IMG/VR virus record: IMGVR_UViG_3300044971_003100
Span: 1 to 64,000 of that record
Length of the DNA: 64,000 nt
Direction: 5' to 3' (one strand)
DNA from: a virus
In this document: positions 30,192-37,889 of the stretch, in pieces
Layout of the letters: the number at the start of each line of letters is the position of its first letter
Numbering within the stretch: position 1 is the stretch's first letter
Position numbers and translations under genes: made by a program
The notes under the pieces: generated by a model
The model's input: only the letters and a program-made list of their open reading frames with translations
Database searches by the model: none
Told to the model about the DNA's origin: nothing

Positions 30192-30961
30192 TACGCCTCT
30201 GGATTCGACTTCTGTGTGGGAGTCTTTTTTGCGGCCTTGGTGGGCTTCTCCTGTTGAGGCTGCGCCGATTCCTCGGGATTCGCCTTCTGGTTTTGCTCAA
30301 TCACCCATGCTTCTGTCTTGCTGGCAAGGGTTTTGATTCCTCCGGCGTAATTTGAGCCAATCACCTCAAGCAACTTATCCGCTGCCAGTGTGGACAGCCC
30401 CTTCTCCAGGCAGGCCTCCAGGAAGTCCTGCATAGTGGCTTGTTTTTCGGCCGCAAAGGCCTCTGCGGGGGCTGTAGGCGCAGTGGTGGCACGGATGCTG
30501 CTTACAGGGCTCACAGGGGCCGTAGCGTCGCTCTCAGAGGCCTGTGAGTAGCCGCTTTCCAGTGGCATCTTCGCCCACAGCTCAACCGCCAGGCCAAATG
30601 TCATAGCAGCAAGCATGCAGCCGCCACGGCGGTGCGTGTCGGTCACATCCCTGGCGGCAATCTTGTCAAACGGAATGGATCCGTTCCGGTTGTCCATGAT
30701 TGCCTGCGGCGCTGGAGCCAGACACGTGCCATCAACATGGCAGAACCGCAGCATCAGGTAACCGCCATTGCCGGGTGCCCGCCAGACAGCAGCTCCTTCC
30801 GGCGACAGGACCACGTCCAGGTACCAGCCGGGAGCATGCTCGTGCAGCAGGTTAAACGTCCGAGCCCAGTTGATATAACTTGCTTTGTAGCTGCCAGTTC
30901 CAATCGTCTCAACAAGATCCTTAGTTGCGACACCTGCGAGATTGGGGATACAGTCGGGCAT
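30188..30961 (-). CDS. Single-strand annealing protein (Sak/DUF1071-like)
   Basis: 257 residues. YINWARTFNLLHEHAPGWYL, PQAIMDNRNGSIPFDKIAAR, then DVTDTHRRGGCMLAAMTFGL and AVELWAKMPLESGY match DUF1071/Sak annealing proteins. After a Thr/Ala-rich linker comes a small helical domain and a Lys-rich tail with the slip site A_AAA_AAG (30230-30224). It would pair complementary strands exposed by the RecE-like exonuclease. Annotated here as the unshifted product. Confidence 0.85.
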   Translation of the reverse strand: MPDCIPNLAGVATKDLVETIGTGSYKASYINWARTFNLLHEHAPGWYLDVVLSPEGAAVWRAPGNGGYLMLRFCHVDGTCLAPAPQAIMDNRNGSIPFDKIAARDVTDTHRRGGCMLAAMTFGLAVELWAKMPLESGYSQASESDATAPVSPVSSIRATTAPTAPAEAFAAEKQATMQDFLEACLEKGLSTLAADKLLEVIGSNYAGGIKTLASKTEAWVIEQNQKANPEESAQPQQEKPTKAAKKTPTQKSNPEAY

Positions 30962-30984
30962 GACGATTTGTCAGATGATTCACC

Positions 30985-31320
30985 CTAGCGGTTTGTCCTG
31001 GCATTTAGCAACTCAAGGGCTTCTTTGATTTGGTCACGTTTTGTGAACTTTGATTTTCGCTGCGCCAGCCAGTCCCTGCTGGGCCCTTCTTTCGCCTTTG
31101 TAGCTGGCGAATTCAGCTCAGGATGTTCCTCTTGATACCGTTCGACCCAGAGATCAATCATCCATCGCTTGTACAACCCAAGCGGTCCAATCAGGCTCCA
31201 TGCCCATTTTTTTGTGCGTTTGCCGACCAGGACCATGCCAGCCAGGGATTCCCCGATTTCCAGCCACCCCTCCTCAAGGGCTGCCTGCTCTGCGGCTGTC
31301 AGTGGCTTGGTCTTTCCCAT
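30985..31320 (-). CDS. Hypothetical protein (111 aa)
   Basis: Basic, helical: LTAAEQAALEEGWLEIGESL, GKRTKKWAWSLIGPLGLYKR, then SRDWLAQRKSKFTKRDQIKE. Possibly nucleic-acid binding. First minus-strand gene left of the origin, diverging from the Rep-like gene. Confidence 0.75.
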   Translation of the reverse strand: MGKTKPLTAAEQAALEEGWLEIGESLAGMVLVGKRTKKWAWSLIGPLGLYKRWMIDLWVERYQEEHPELNSPATKAKEGPSRDWLAQRKSKFTKRDQIKEALELLNARTNR

Positions 31321-31358
31321 GTCACCACCATACCAACCCGCTCCAGCGCGTACGCGCT

Positions 31359-31448
31359 TTCTTTTCTTAATATTTTCTACTCTTTTATAGTAAGAAGTAA
31401 ACCTAAAACCGTAGACAAGTATCTTAAAGCTAAGAGTTTCTTTTTAAG
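31359..31448. other. AT-rich unwinding-type region of a putative replication origin
   Basis: About 90 bp, mostly T/A, between divergent genes and directly beside the iterons. Such a stretch is expected where an initiator melts DNA. No gene lies in 31321-31625 apart from shadows. Confidence 0.5.
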
Positions 31449-31449
31449 T

Positions 31450-31581
31450 GACGCATTTTGCAACGCGATCCCGTCTGGCATGTTGCAAAAAGCGTCAACC
31501 CGTGTTGTAAAAAGCGACAGCCTTTGTCGCACTATGCAACGTGTTTTTGTCGCAAAATGCAACGCTGTCGCAAAATGCAAC
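31450..31581. repeat. Six 15-bp iterons of a putative replication origin
   Basis: Copies of GTYGCAAAAWGCRNC: 31482-31496 (GTTGCAAAAAGCGTC), 31504-31518 (GTTGTAAAAAGCGAC), 31526-31540 (GTCGCACTATGCAAC), 31549-31563 and 31567-31581 (both GTCGCAAAATGCAAC), plus a reversed copy at 31450-31464. Centres are 21, 22, 23 and 18 bp apart, about two DNA turns. They lie just before a winged-helix Rep-like gene and a helicase gene, as in iteron plasmids and phage lambda. Confidence 0.7.
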
Positions 31582-31625
31582 CTGTTTTTGCAGTAACTCT
31601 TAACAAAGGTTCGTTGCCTGCCTTG

Positions 31626-32654
31626 ATGCCGGTCGCTAGTGTGGATACACAACTGCCCCCGCTCGTGAAGATCTCTGTCTCCAAGGACACGCCATGGGAA
31701 CCAGTTGTCTACGCAAAGGCGCCCTTGGAGCTGTTGTTGTGCGACGATCTGACGCCAAACAGCAAACTGCTCTGGATTGTTCTTGCTAACCAAGTGCAGT
31801 TTGGTCCGATCTGCAGGACAGTCCTTGATCGCAGGATAGGCATACACAGGGCGACCAGGATTCGTTGCATGGCCGACCTGAAAGAACTTGGCCTAGTGTC
31901 CGGTACTCCAGAACATATCATTCTACATGATCCAGTACCGATACTGCGCCGCCTAAGGGAAGTTGACGCGGAATCAAGGGCAATCGTAGAGCAACAGATG
32001 CTTCAGCCCTACGAGGAGGTAAAGAAGAAAGTCGCTCCACCAAAAGCGCAGGCAAATTACTTCGATGAAGCTACAAATGCGTGGAATGAATACAGACCAG
32101 TTAATTATGCGAAAATCAACAGACTTAGCGCTCAACTACTGAAAGCAGTGGATTTGCATATAAAAGCACTTGGGCACAAGTCGCATGACTACAAGGGGTT
32201 CTTCTCTGTGCTCAAGGCCGGAGTTGATCACTCCATTTTCTGGTCAAAAGAGAATACCAGTAAAACACTTCAAAGCATCGTTGGTATTGGCCAGCCTCAA
32301 ACTAAAAAGTATCAGAACGTCTACTCACTTTACAATGAAGGGTTGAACTACGAAAAGCCGCAAGCGGTAAAAGAAGAGGATCGCAGTGACGAAGTCATTA
32401 TCAAGGCAGCCATGAGAAGGACTATTGATGAATATGAAAATCTGCACTACATGTACTTCAATACATCAAGGACAGATCCAGGCAAGGAGCACGTGTTCAA
32501 CGATAGGATCATAGAAACAGAACAACGCATCCGTGACGCTGGCCTGGACCCCGCCAGATTCAGGATGAAATACCAGTTGACTTCATGGCCAACAGATGTA
32601 CCAGAGCCCGCAGATAGCCGCAAGGTTACCTGGATATACGACGACGAGCTGTGA
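31626..32654 (+). CDS. Winged-helix replication initiator-like protein
   Basis: 342 residues from the ATG at 31626, chosen because the longer frame runs through the iterons. The N-terminal winged helix (LTPNSKLLWIVLANQVQFGP, RRIGIHRATRIRCMADLKEL, GLVSG) is typical of plasmid Rep and phage O-like proteins. The rest is helical and charged. It probably binds the iterons and loads the DnaB-like helicase encoded 2 bp downstream. Could instead be a regulator binding the repeats. Confidence 0.75.
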   Translation: MPVASVDTQLPPLVKISVSKDTPWEPVVYAKAPLELLLCDDLTPNSKLLWIVLANQVQFGPICRTVLDRRIGIHRATRIRCMADLKELGLVSGTPEHIILHDPVPILRRLREVDAESRAIVEQQMLQPYEEVKKKVAPPKAQANYFDEATNAWNEYRPVNYAKINRLSAQLLKAVDLHIKALGHKSHDYKGFFSVLKAGVDHSIFWSKENTSKTLQSIVGIGQPQTKKYQNVYSLYNEGLNYEKPQAVKEEDRSDEVIIKAAMRRTIDEYENLHYMYFNTSRTDPGKEHVFNDRIIETEQRIRDAGLDPARFRMKYQLTSWPTDVPEPADSRKVTWIYDDEL

Positions 32655-32655
32655 C

Positions 32656-34425
32656 ATGACACTGCCCTATTATCTACAAAAGGCCGTTGACCTTGGCCTG
32701 CTTCAAACAGATGGCAGCAAAATAGTAAGCTGCATGACAAAGGCTGTTACATCTGCCATGGATGTAGCACGTATAGTCGACAAGCTGCAGCCAACCAGTA
32801 CACAAGAAAGGGAAGACACACTGACACAGGAAGCAGTTGTGCTAAGTCGCACCCTGTCCTCCCCATCTGGCCTGGCAAGAGAGCTTTGGGGTGAGCTGAG
32901 AACAGGATTTGGCATGGGACACGGTCAACTGGTGCCCATATCGCTGTGGTCAGATGATTGTTTCAAGGCAATTGCGAAAGAAATAGACCTGACCTTTACT
33001 GGCCAGCGATCTAATCAATTGATATCCAGGGAATCGCTGATCGCAAGTTACACAAACTTGAACGACGCCTCAAGGTCGGTGTCGATCATGGATTTCAACC
33101 AAACCATAACCCAGTTAGCCGATCCAGAATTGATCAATTGCTACGGTGACGTCAAGTCGGAGTGGCACACAGCTCTTGATGTGTTGAAGCAAGTGCGCGT
33201 CAGAGCCTTGTACCTAGAGACACTGCATGCAGCAAAGCAAAACATAAAGGCAGACACGAAACTTGAAGAGGCACTTGAATACCTGCAGCAACGTGCCATG
33301 GAGGGTGTTGGCATGATGCGTGGCAGCATTGGCAACCAAGGGCAGGCAGTGGGCCTGTTGGATGTAATCATCGGCGACCCCGGAGGGCAACGTCAAAACT
33401 GGATCGATCGTGTTTCCGCATTTTCTCAGTTGGCCAGACCGGCGTCTACTGGCATAGATGCAATCGACCTTGACATAGAGGGTGGCGTTGAGTACGCAAA
33501 ACCGAATAAGGCGTGCGGCGGCAGGTTGTTCACATTGGCCGCCAGGACCAGTATTGGTAAAACGCAAATTGGCTGCCAGATAGCAACTGCTTTGTGCAGC
33601 AAAGGGTTGACCGTTGGCTTCATATCGGCCGAGCTTGATTATACTCAGATTGAAGCTAGGCTGCTGTCGTCACTTAGCCGCAAGTTGCTTGGAAAACATG
33701 GTTATCACTGGCGGTCATCAGGCAATGGTGTTGGCTACGTGAGTATCGGCGAACTTCAGGTACCGAATCCCGAGGACAAAGAACAGATCACCAACTTGTT
33801 GGGTACACTGGCGTGCGAACTGCAGAATTGCGACGGGGAATTGATCATTGAAGCTCCCTGGGGTGCCTGCGTGGATACGGTGGTGAACTCGATGAGATCC
33901 ATGAAGGCCCGCAAGCCGGAACTCAGGGCCGTCGTACTGGACCACTTCCACGTACTGTCACGCCATAACAAGGCAGCCAGGGATGGTGCTGCCATGCTTG
34001 AGGAACGAGCTTATCGACTGATGACAGCAGCCAAGGAGCTGGACATTGATTTGTTCGTACTGGCGCAGATGAACACCGTTGGGATCAAGAGGGAACAGGA
34101 TGACATGAAGTCCCAGCCAAAGCCACCTGAGCTTGACCAGATTAGGGGTACGGACGCCTTGTCCCATGTATCGCATGCCGTATGGCTTGTTCGGAAGCAA
34201 CGCCAGGTAGAAGGAGAACCGTCAGATCAAAAGCTTGAGCTTTGGCATTCTAAGGTACGCGGCCGACAGGCGTTCTGGGAGGGATCGCCGCCACAAGAAC
34301 AAATCACAACAGTACAAGGATTTGTCCAAATGTCAGTCATTCAGTTGGATTATCACACCGCTAGTCTGAAGGCAGACGACACTATGCAGCATGTTAACGT
34401 GTTCAAAAGCTCGCGGTTTAAGTGA
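32656..34425 (+). CDS. DnaB-like replicative helicase
   Basis: 589 residues. Walker A AARTSIGKTQ (about 295-304), then ELDYTQIEARLLSSLS; Walker B LRAVVLDHFHVLSRHNK; IDLFVLAQMN and a late WHSKVRGR arginine finger region. The N-terminal 200 residues are helical. It would unwind DNA at the fork with the phage primase. Stop overlaps the next start (TGATG). Confidence 0.9.
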   Translation: MTLPYYLQKAVDLGLLQTDGSKIVSCMTKAVTSAMDVARIVDKLQPTSTQEREDTLTQEAVVLSRTLSSPSGLARELWGELRTGFGMGHGQLVPISLWSDDCFKAIAKEIDLTFTGQRSNQLISRESLIASYTNLNDASRSVSIMDFNQTITQLADPELINCYGDVKSEWHTALDVLKQVRVRALYLETLHAAKQNIKADTKLEEALEYLQQRAMEGVGMMRGSIGNQGQAVGLLDVIIGDPGGQRQNWIDRVSAFSQLARPASTGIDAIDLDIEGGVEYAKPNKACGGRLFTLAARTSIGKTQIGCQIATALCSKGLTVGFISAELDYTQIEARLLSSLSRKLLGKHGYHWRSSGNGVGYVSIGELQVPNPEDKEQITNLLGTLACELQNCDGELIIEAPWGACVDTVVNSMRSMKARKPELRAVVLDHFHVLSRHNKAARDGAAMLEERAYRLMTAAKELDIDLFVLAQMNTVGIKREQDDMKSQPKPPELDQIRGTDALSHVSHAVWLVRKQRQVEGEPSDQKLELWHSKVRGRQAFWEGSPPQEQITTVQGFVQMSVIQLDYHTASLKADDTMQHVNVFKSSRFK

Positions 34426-34913
34426 TGAAAAACATCATGTATGATATAATCGGCGACTTCGGCGAAGAGCTGATTCAGCTCCTGGAAACAGTGTTCAATT
34501 CACTGATCTCAGTGGTTTATTTTATAGCAAATTCCTCTTCTTCGTTGATAACCGCTGTCGGCAATAGCATTCTTGCAGCCATAGCAAATGTATTCAAGAT
34601 GTCGCTGTGGCTAATCGACAGGGACAGAGTAAGTCATACCGAGCTGGTGATTGATCAGTATGACATCAATACCGAGCTTGAAATACTGATGAATGTAAAC
34701 AGGGTCAAGGAAGACGCCCTGGAGCGTAAAACGTGGACCGGCAACCATTCTATGGCGCTGAACGAACTAAGCTCTAGGTTGTACAATGAGTGCAACTGGG
34801 ATGAAACTCGTATTCATCAATACATGAGAAATCTCGTTGAAGCTATCCCAGGATTGTCTTACGTTTCAGGTAACGACTCGGAGTCGGACGATTCCATAGA
34901 CCTGGAAGACTGA
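34425..34913 (+). CDS. Membrane protein with soluble tail (162 aa)
   Basis: Two hydrophobic stretches in the first 55 residues (LISVVYFIANSSSSLITAVG, SILAAIANVFKMSLWLI), then a polar helical domain with DETRIHQYMRNLVEAIPGLS and an acidic end. Third gene of the plus-strand operon. Function unknown. Its end overlaps the convergent gene at 34859 by 55 bp. Confidence 0.65.
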   Translation: MKNIMYDIIGDFGEELIQLLETVFNSLISVVYFIANSSSSLITAVGNSILAAIANVFKMSLWLIDRDRVSHTELVIDQYDINTELEILMNVNRVKEDALERKTWTGNHSMALNELSSRLYNECNWDETRIHQYMRNLVEAIPGLSYVSGNDSESDDSIDLED

Positions 34914-35122
34914 CTGTTTACCCAGTCCACTATGCCAGCGTGGCGGATGTACATGCCAACATAGGTTCCGCCGTATCTGAAGATTGGCCTGACATAGTAC
35001 ACCAGTTCTCCTGTTTCCGGGTGTATATGTTGCGTTGGCTGTAGCGCAGTTCCAGTCGACACGATTCGCGACCCGTCGAACATGTACCCAGGCAAGAAAG
35101 GTAGGACGAATTGCGATTTCAT
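34859..35122 (-). CDS. Hypothetical protein (87 aa)
   Basis: MKSQFVLPFLPGYMFDGSRI, then GTALQPTQHIHPETGELVYY and RYGGTYVGMYIRHAGIVDW: beta-rich. Starts in an ATGA overlap with the endolysin stop. Function unknown; may act in lysis given its position. Confidence 0.7.
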   Translation of the reverse strand: MKSQFVLPFLPGYMFDGSRIVSTGTALQPTQHIHPETGELVYYVRPIFRYGGTYVGMYIRHAGIVDWVNSQSSRSMESSDSESLPET

Positions 35123-36258
35123 TGTCTTTTGTTCTCGCTTAAATCCCAATACCAGCCGTCAGAACTGTTGCTGATTAGCCAGCGCTTCATCAAGTTCTTG
35201 CGGGTATATTTCTGTTGCTTGCCATCGGTTGGTCCAGCCAGTGGATATCCACCATTGATCAAATCTAGTTCACCGAATGGATCGTTTACATAGAAGTATT
35301 GGTCGTCATAAGCAGTAACAGTAACCCAATGTCCGCCACCAGTTGGATCTGTGATCGATCCTTTGTGCAATATTCCGATCGGAACTGGATAACCTGAATC
35401 CAGGATACGAATAAGGTCCTTTTCTGAGCCGTTCATGCGGAAGCTGTGTTTCAGCCCAAGGTTGTCTAGTGCCTTTTGATGTGCTGACTGGGATACCGTG
35501 TCGCCATACCTAAGCACAAGCCGCAGGTAATTGTCGTCATCAGTGATTAACTTTGGATTCAAGTACTTGATCACCATTGCAATAGCTGACGACTGGCACG
35601 ACCTTTCACCATGTCCAGTTTTGCTGTCGCGCTGATAGAAATATGGAACATTGGCTGGTTGCTTTTTACCGTCAATCGGCTTCTGGGTGACTGATGTCTG
35701 CCGGAACTCCTTAGCAAAAGCGAGCAATTGCTCCTTCGTTAGCGTTGCTTGCAGGTTCTGCCATGCCTTCCTTTGATGCGGCAGGCCCGTATCCCACTTG
35801 GCAGCCTCCGACAGGGAAATCGTCTGACTAGATTGCGTGGGAGCTTCCACGGGGGCGCTATTCTTGTTGATTATTTCGATCAACTTGTTTGCATACTTGG
35901 GATCAGTGGCATAGCCTTCGGATGCAAGCATCTTTGCAGCGCCCTTGAGGTCTTCTGCATTATTCACGCCTTTGTAGCCACGGAAATCTTTGTACCACCT
36001 GTCCACTAAGTATTTGATCGCCTCTGATAGATCATCAAAATCAGCAAACTCATCAACTAGCTTGATTTCTTTGTTATCGATAAATTCGGTGGTCTCGACA
36101 GACTGACCCTTGCCCTTTAGCCCAAATGGATTATTCTTGCCACTCATGGTTTTGCCCCAATTGCTTTCCAGGGCCCACTGAGCCGCAACAAGTTCGGGGT
36201 ATTTAGCGCCAGCTATACCAGCAAGTCTAGCAACTTCACCCCAGGTTGTGTAAGTCAT
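35119..36258 (-). CDS. Two-domain endolysin: glucosaminidase plus C39-like peptidase
   Basis: 379 residues. Domain 1 (1-130) is a glucosaminidase: AAQWALESNWGKTMSGKNNP with Glu31, then a helical fold ending with ATDPKYANKLIEII. A linker helix follows (LTKEQLLAFAKEFRQ). Domain 2 (200-375) is a C39-like papain-fold peptidase with CQSSAIAMV (Cys221), GGHWVTVTAY (His310) and VNDPFG (Asp326). It would cut both glycan and peptide bonds of peptidoglycan. Next to two holin-like genes. Confidence 0.93.
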   Translation of the reverse strand: MTYTTWGEVARLAGIAGAKYPELVAAQWALESNWGKTMSGKNNPFGLKGKGQSVETTEFIDNKEIKLVDEFADFDDLSEAIKYLVDRWYKDFRGYKGVNNAEDLKGAAKMLASEGYATDPKYANKLIEIINKNSAPVEAPTQSSQTISLSEAAKWDTGLPHQRKAWQNLQATLTKEQLLAFAKEFRQTSVTQKPIDGKKQPANVPYFYQRDSKTGHGERSCQSSAIAMVIKYLNPKLITDDDNYLRLVLRYGDTVSQSAHQKALDNLGLKHSFRMNGSEKDLIRILDSGYPVPIGILHKGSITDPTGGGHWVTVTAYDDQYFYVNDPFGELDLINGGYPLAGPTDGKQQKYTRKNLMKRWLISNSSDGWYWDLSENKRQ

Positions 36259-36286
36259 GCTTAACTATCTTGCGGGATAGTTTACC

Positions 36287-36577
36287 TTAAATCCTGTTGA
36301 TTATGGATGCCTTTGGCGGCAGGTCTTTTTGTTCAAATCTCATGTGGAAGCCGCTGCTGATTATATTTATCAGTATCGGTACAAGTGTACTTATGACGAC
36401 TGCCGCACCCATTGCCCACGCCATGCGGTTTTCTACTTTCGTCAGCCTTTCGAATGCAGTTTGCAGGTCGTTACGGTATTCAGTTGTCCTGGTAATCAGC
36501 GCATCTAGCTTACCCTCAAGCGTTCCCAGTTTGTGATATATCTCAATATGAGATACCGATGGTTCCTGAGGGTTCAT
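36287..36577 (-). CDS. XhlA/holin-like membrane protein
   Basis: 96 residues. A coiled-coil helix (LEGKLDALITRTTEYRNDLQ, TAFERLTKVENR) precedes a membrane span (AMGAAVVISTLVPILINIIS). This order is typical of hemolysin XhlA-like proteins that aid holin action. ATG overlaps the upstream stop as ATGA. Confidence 0.75.
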   Translation of the reverse strand: MNPQEPSVSHIEIYHKLGTLEGKLDALITRTTEYRNDLQTAFERLTKVENRMAWAMGAAVVISTLVPILINIISSGFHMRFEQKDLPPKASIINRI

Positions 36578-36870
36578 TGCCATGGGTCGACCATAATATC
36601 AGTCTTCCTATAATGAGCATGAATACTGATGGCGCCACCCAGCAATGCGGGGTCACCCGTCTGTATGCTCTTATCGATTTCATGTTCAATTATTGTTGGC
36701 TTTTCTGCTGGCTCATTCTGCTCCATCTCAGCCTTTACGCGGGCGATTTCCGCCGCCATGCGTGAGCTAAGTGTTTTGTAAAATACAGCTTTTTCAATCA
36801 GACGCTCGGCTTCCTCCCGTTCGCTGCGTGTAGAAAAGCGCAGCAGCCAACGTTCATCCGATCGGCTCAG
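36574..36870 (-). CDS. Hypothetical protein with a probable CTG start
   Basis: 98 residues from the CTG that overlaps the holin stop (CTGA), preceded by AAAGGA. SDERWLLRFSTRSEREEAER, LIEKAVFYKTLSSRMAAEIA, then a Glu-rich tail. The helix before the first ATG (36759) looks coding, so the gene likely starts earlier than that ATG. No ATG, GTG or TTG fits. Confidence 0.6.
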   Translation of the reverse strand: MSRSDERWLLRFSTRSEREEAERLIEKAVFYKTLSSRMAAEIARVKAEMEQNEPAEKPTIIEHEIDKSIQTGDPALLGGAISIHAHYRKTDIMVDPWQ

Positions 36871-37055
36871 TCCTTTGACAGGCGCGTAACAATACCAGCC
36901 AAGATCTCAAGGATGCGGTAGTATTTAGCCACCACATCATTGTCTTTCGGCGTTGGCGTGAGGTTTACGATTGCCAGGGCCGCCGCGTGAACAGCAAATA
37001 GTACACCGAGGATCTCGGGGCCGTTGGTCACGATAAAAGCGATGATTCCAGTCAT
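36867..37055 (-). CDS. Holin candidate (62 aa)
   Basis: MTGIIAFIVTNGPEILGVLF, AVHAAALAIVNLTPTPKDND, then AKYYRILEILAGIVTRLSKD. One strong span and a second amphipathic helix; ALAIVNLTPTP followed by a helix resembles holins of cyanophages I recall. Sits before the endolysin in transcription order. Confidence 0.8.
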   Translation of the reverse strand: MTGIIAFIVTNGPEILGVLFAVHAAALAIVNLTPTPKDNDVVAKYYRILEILAGIVTRLSKD

Positions 37056-37090
37056 GCTGCCACCCAATTCCGTTATTAGTTTGCCAGTTA

Positions 37091-37255
37091 CTAAGTTTTC
37101 TTCTTCTTTTTCTGTGATGTCTTTGCTGCAGCGCGAAAATCAGCAGCACTGGGGGCACCTTTGCTGCCGGGACGCCTCATTTTTTCGTCGCTTCCGTTTT
37201 CAATTCGATCCCGCTTGCGGCGGATGTTCTCATACAGTCCACGGGGCTTTGCCAT
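37091..37255 (-). CDS. Conserved basic phage protein (54 aa)
   Basis: MAKPRGLYENIRRKRDRIEN, then MRRPGSKGAPSAADFRAAAK and TSQKKKKKT. I recall this short family (M--PRGLYANI--KR-RI--GS-E-MR-PG-KGAP-A--F--AA) in many environmental phages. Possibly DNA or capsid binding. Confidence 0.85.
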   Translation of the reverse strand: MAKPRGLYENIRRKRDRIENGSDEKMRRPGSKGAPSAADFRAAAKTSQKKKKKT

Positions 37256-37263
37256 AACAGACC

Positions 37264-37560
37264 TCAGCGTTTTGATTTCTTGGTACCCTTGCCAGGCGCA
37301 AGGCGCTTGTTGTCACCGTGTCCGTTTCTGGCGCGGTTTGTCTTGGGGTTCTCCAGCTTGAACTTGCCATCGGTGGTATGGCTGACGTCAGGCCCTCCTT
37401 TGCCCATGATGCCGCGTGCGCGGCGTTCACGTGCCAGCTCGGCGCGATACTCCTTGCGATCGGGCTTGGCGTTACGCTTCTTATCATACGCCAGCTTCTT
37501 TTTATACGCCTCTGGGTTGTTGGCGTAAAAATCAGCGGTACTGCGTTTCTTGGCAGCCAT
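37264..37560 (-). CDS. Conserved basic phage protein (98 aa)
   Basis: AKKRSTADFYANNPEAYKKK, LAYDKKRNAKPDRKEYRAEL, ARERRARGIMGKGGPDVSHT, ending in RARNGHGDNKRLAPGKG. I recall this family (R--RG-MGKGGPD-SHT) in cyanophages next to lysis or structural genes. Nucleic-acid binding is likely. Confidence 0.85.
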   Translation of the reverse strand: MAAKKRSTADFYANNPEAYKKKLAYDKKRNAKPDRKEYRAELARERRARGIMGKGGPDVSHTTDGKFKLENPKTNRARNGHGDNKRLAPGKGTKKSKR

Positions 37561-37655
37561 TAGCGTTTACCCGATCCTTTTGGTTTTGCTTTGCCGCCTT
37601 TCTTCATCGGCTTCTTACCGTTGAACTGTTTAGCAATAGCCAACGGTAATGCCAT
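37560..37655 (-). CDS. Small basic protein (31 aa)
   Basis: MALPLAIAKQFNGKKPMKKG then GKAKPKGSGKR. Stop overlaps the next start (TAATG). Short, but in a row of similar basic genes. The frame is open upstream without a start. Confidence 0.5.
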   Translation of the reverse strand: MALPLAIAKQFNGKKPMKKGGKAKPKGSGKR

Positions 37656-37678
37656 GGCGACAGCAGCAAAATCTTTTA

Positions 37679-37885
37679 CTAGTGTTCCTGAAGATTCCGC
37701 AACTTACAGTTCAGAACCATCAAGGTTTCTTTGTCCTGGCTGATACCCCGGATCGCCCAGACTACCGTCACCAACAGGATCAGTAATGCTGCGATGTTGA
37801 ATTCGCGGCACAGCAGAAATAATGTCCTTGTCCAGATTCGTGCCGTCTTCCAGGATTCTGGGGCCTTCACTGTGGGTGAACTCAA
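37679..37885 (-). CDS. Possible membrane protein overlapping another frame
   Basis: TTG start overlaps the upstream stop (TTGA). SPTVKAPESWKTARIWTRTL, FLLCREFNIAALLILLVTVV, then WAIRGISQDKE: one hydrophobic helix. The frame at 37704 covers almost the same DNA; only one may be real. Confidence 0.45.
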   Translation of the reverse strand: MSSPTVKAPESWKTARIWTRTLFLLCREFNIAALLILLVTVVWAIRGISQDKETLMVLNCKLRNLQEH

Positions 37886-37889
37886 CCAT
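37704..37889 (-). CDS. Possible hydrophilic protein overlapping another frame
   Basis: ATG start overlaps the upstream gene by 8 bp. MVEFTHSEGPRILEDGTNLD, KDIISAVPRIQHRSITDPVG, DGSLGDPGYQPGQRNLDGSE. The ATG and the GDPGYQPG pattern favour it; the overlapping frame at 37679 favours the other. Confidence 0.45.
   Translation of the reverse strand: MVEFTHSEGPRILEDGTNLDKDIISAVPRIQHRSITDPVGDGSLGDPGYQPGQRNLDGSEL

Noticed and set aside
31458-31625. Upstream 56 codons of the Rep-like frame
   Set aside because: They run through the iterons, are Cys/Lys-rich and unlike the rest; the ATG at 31626 is preferred.
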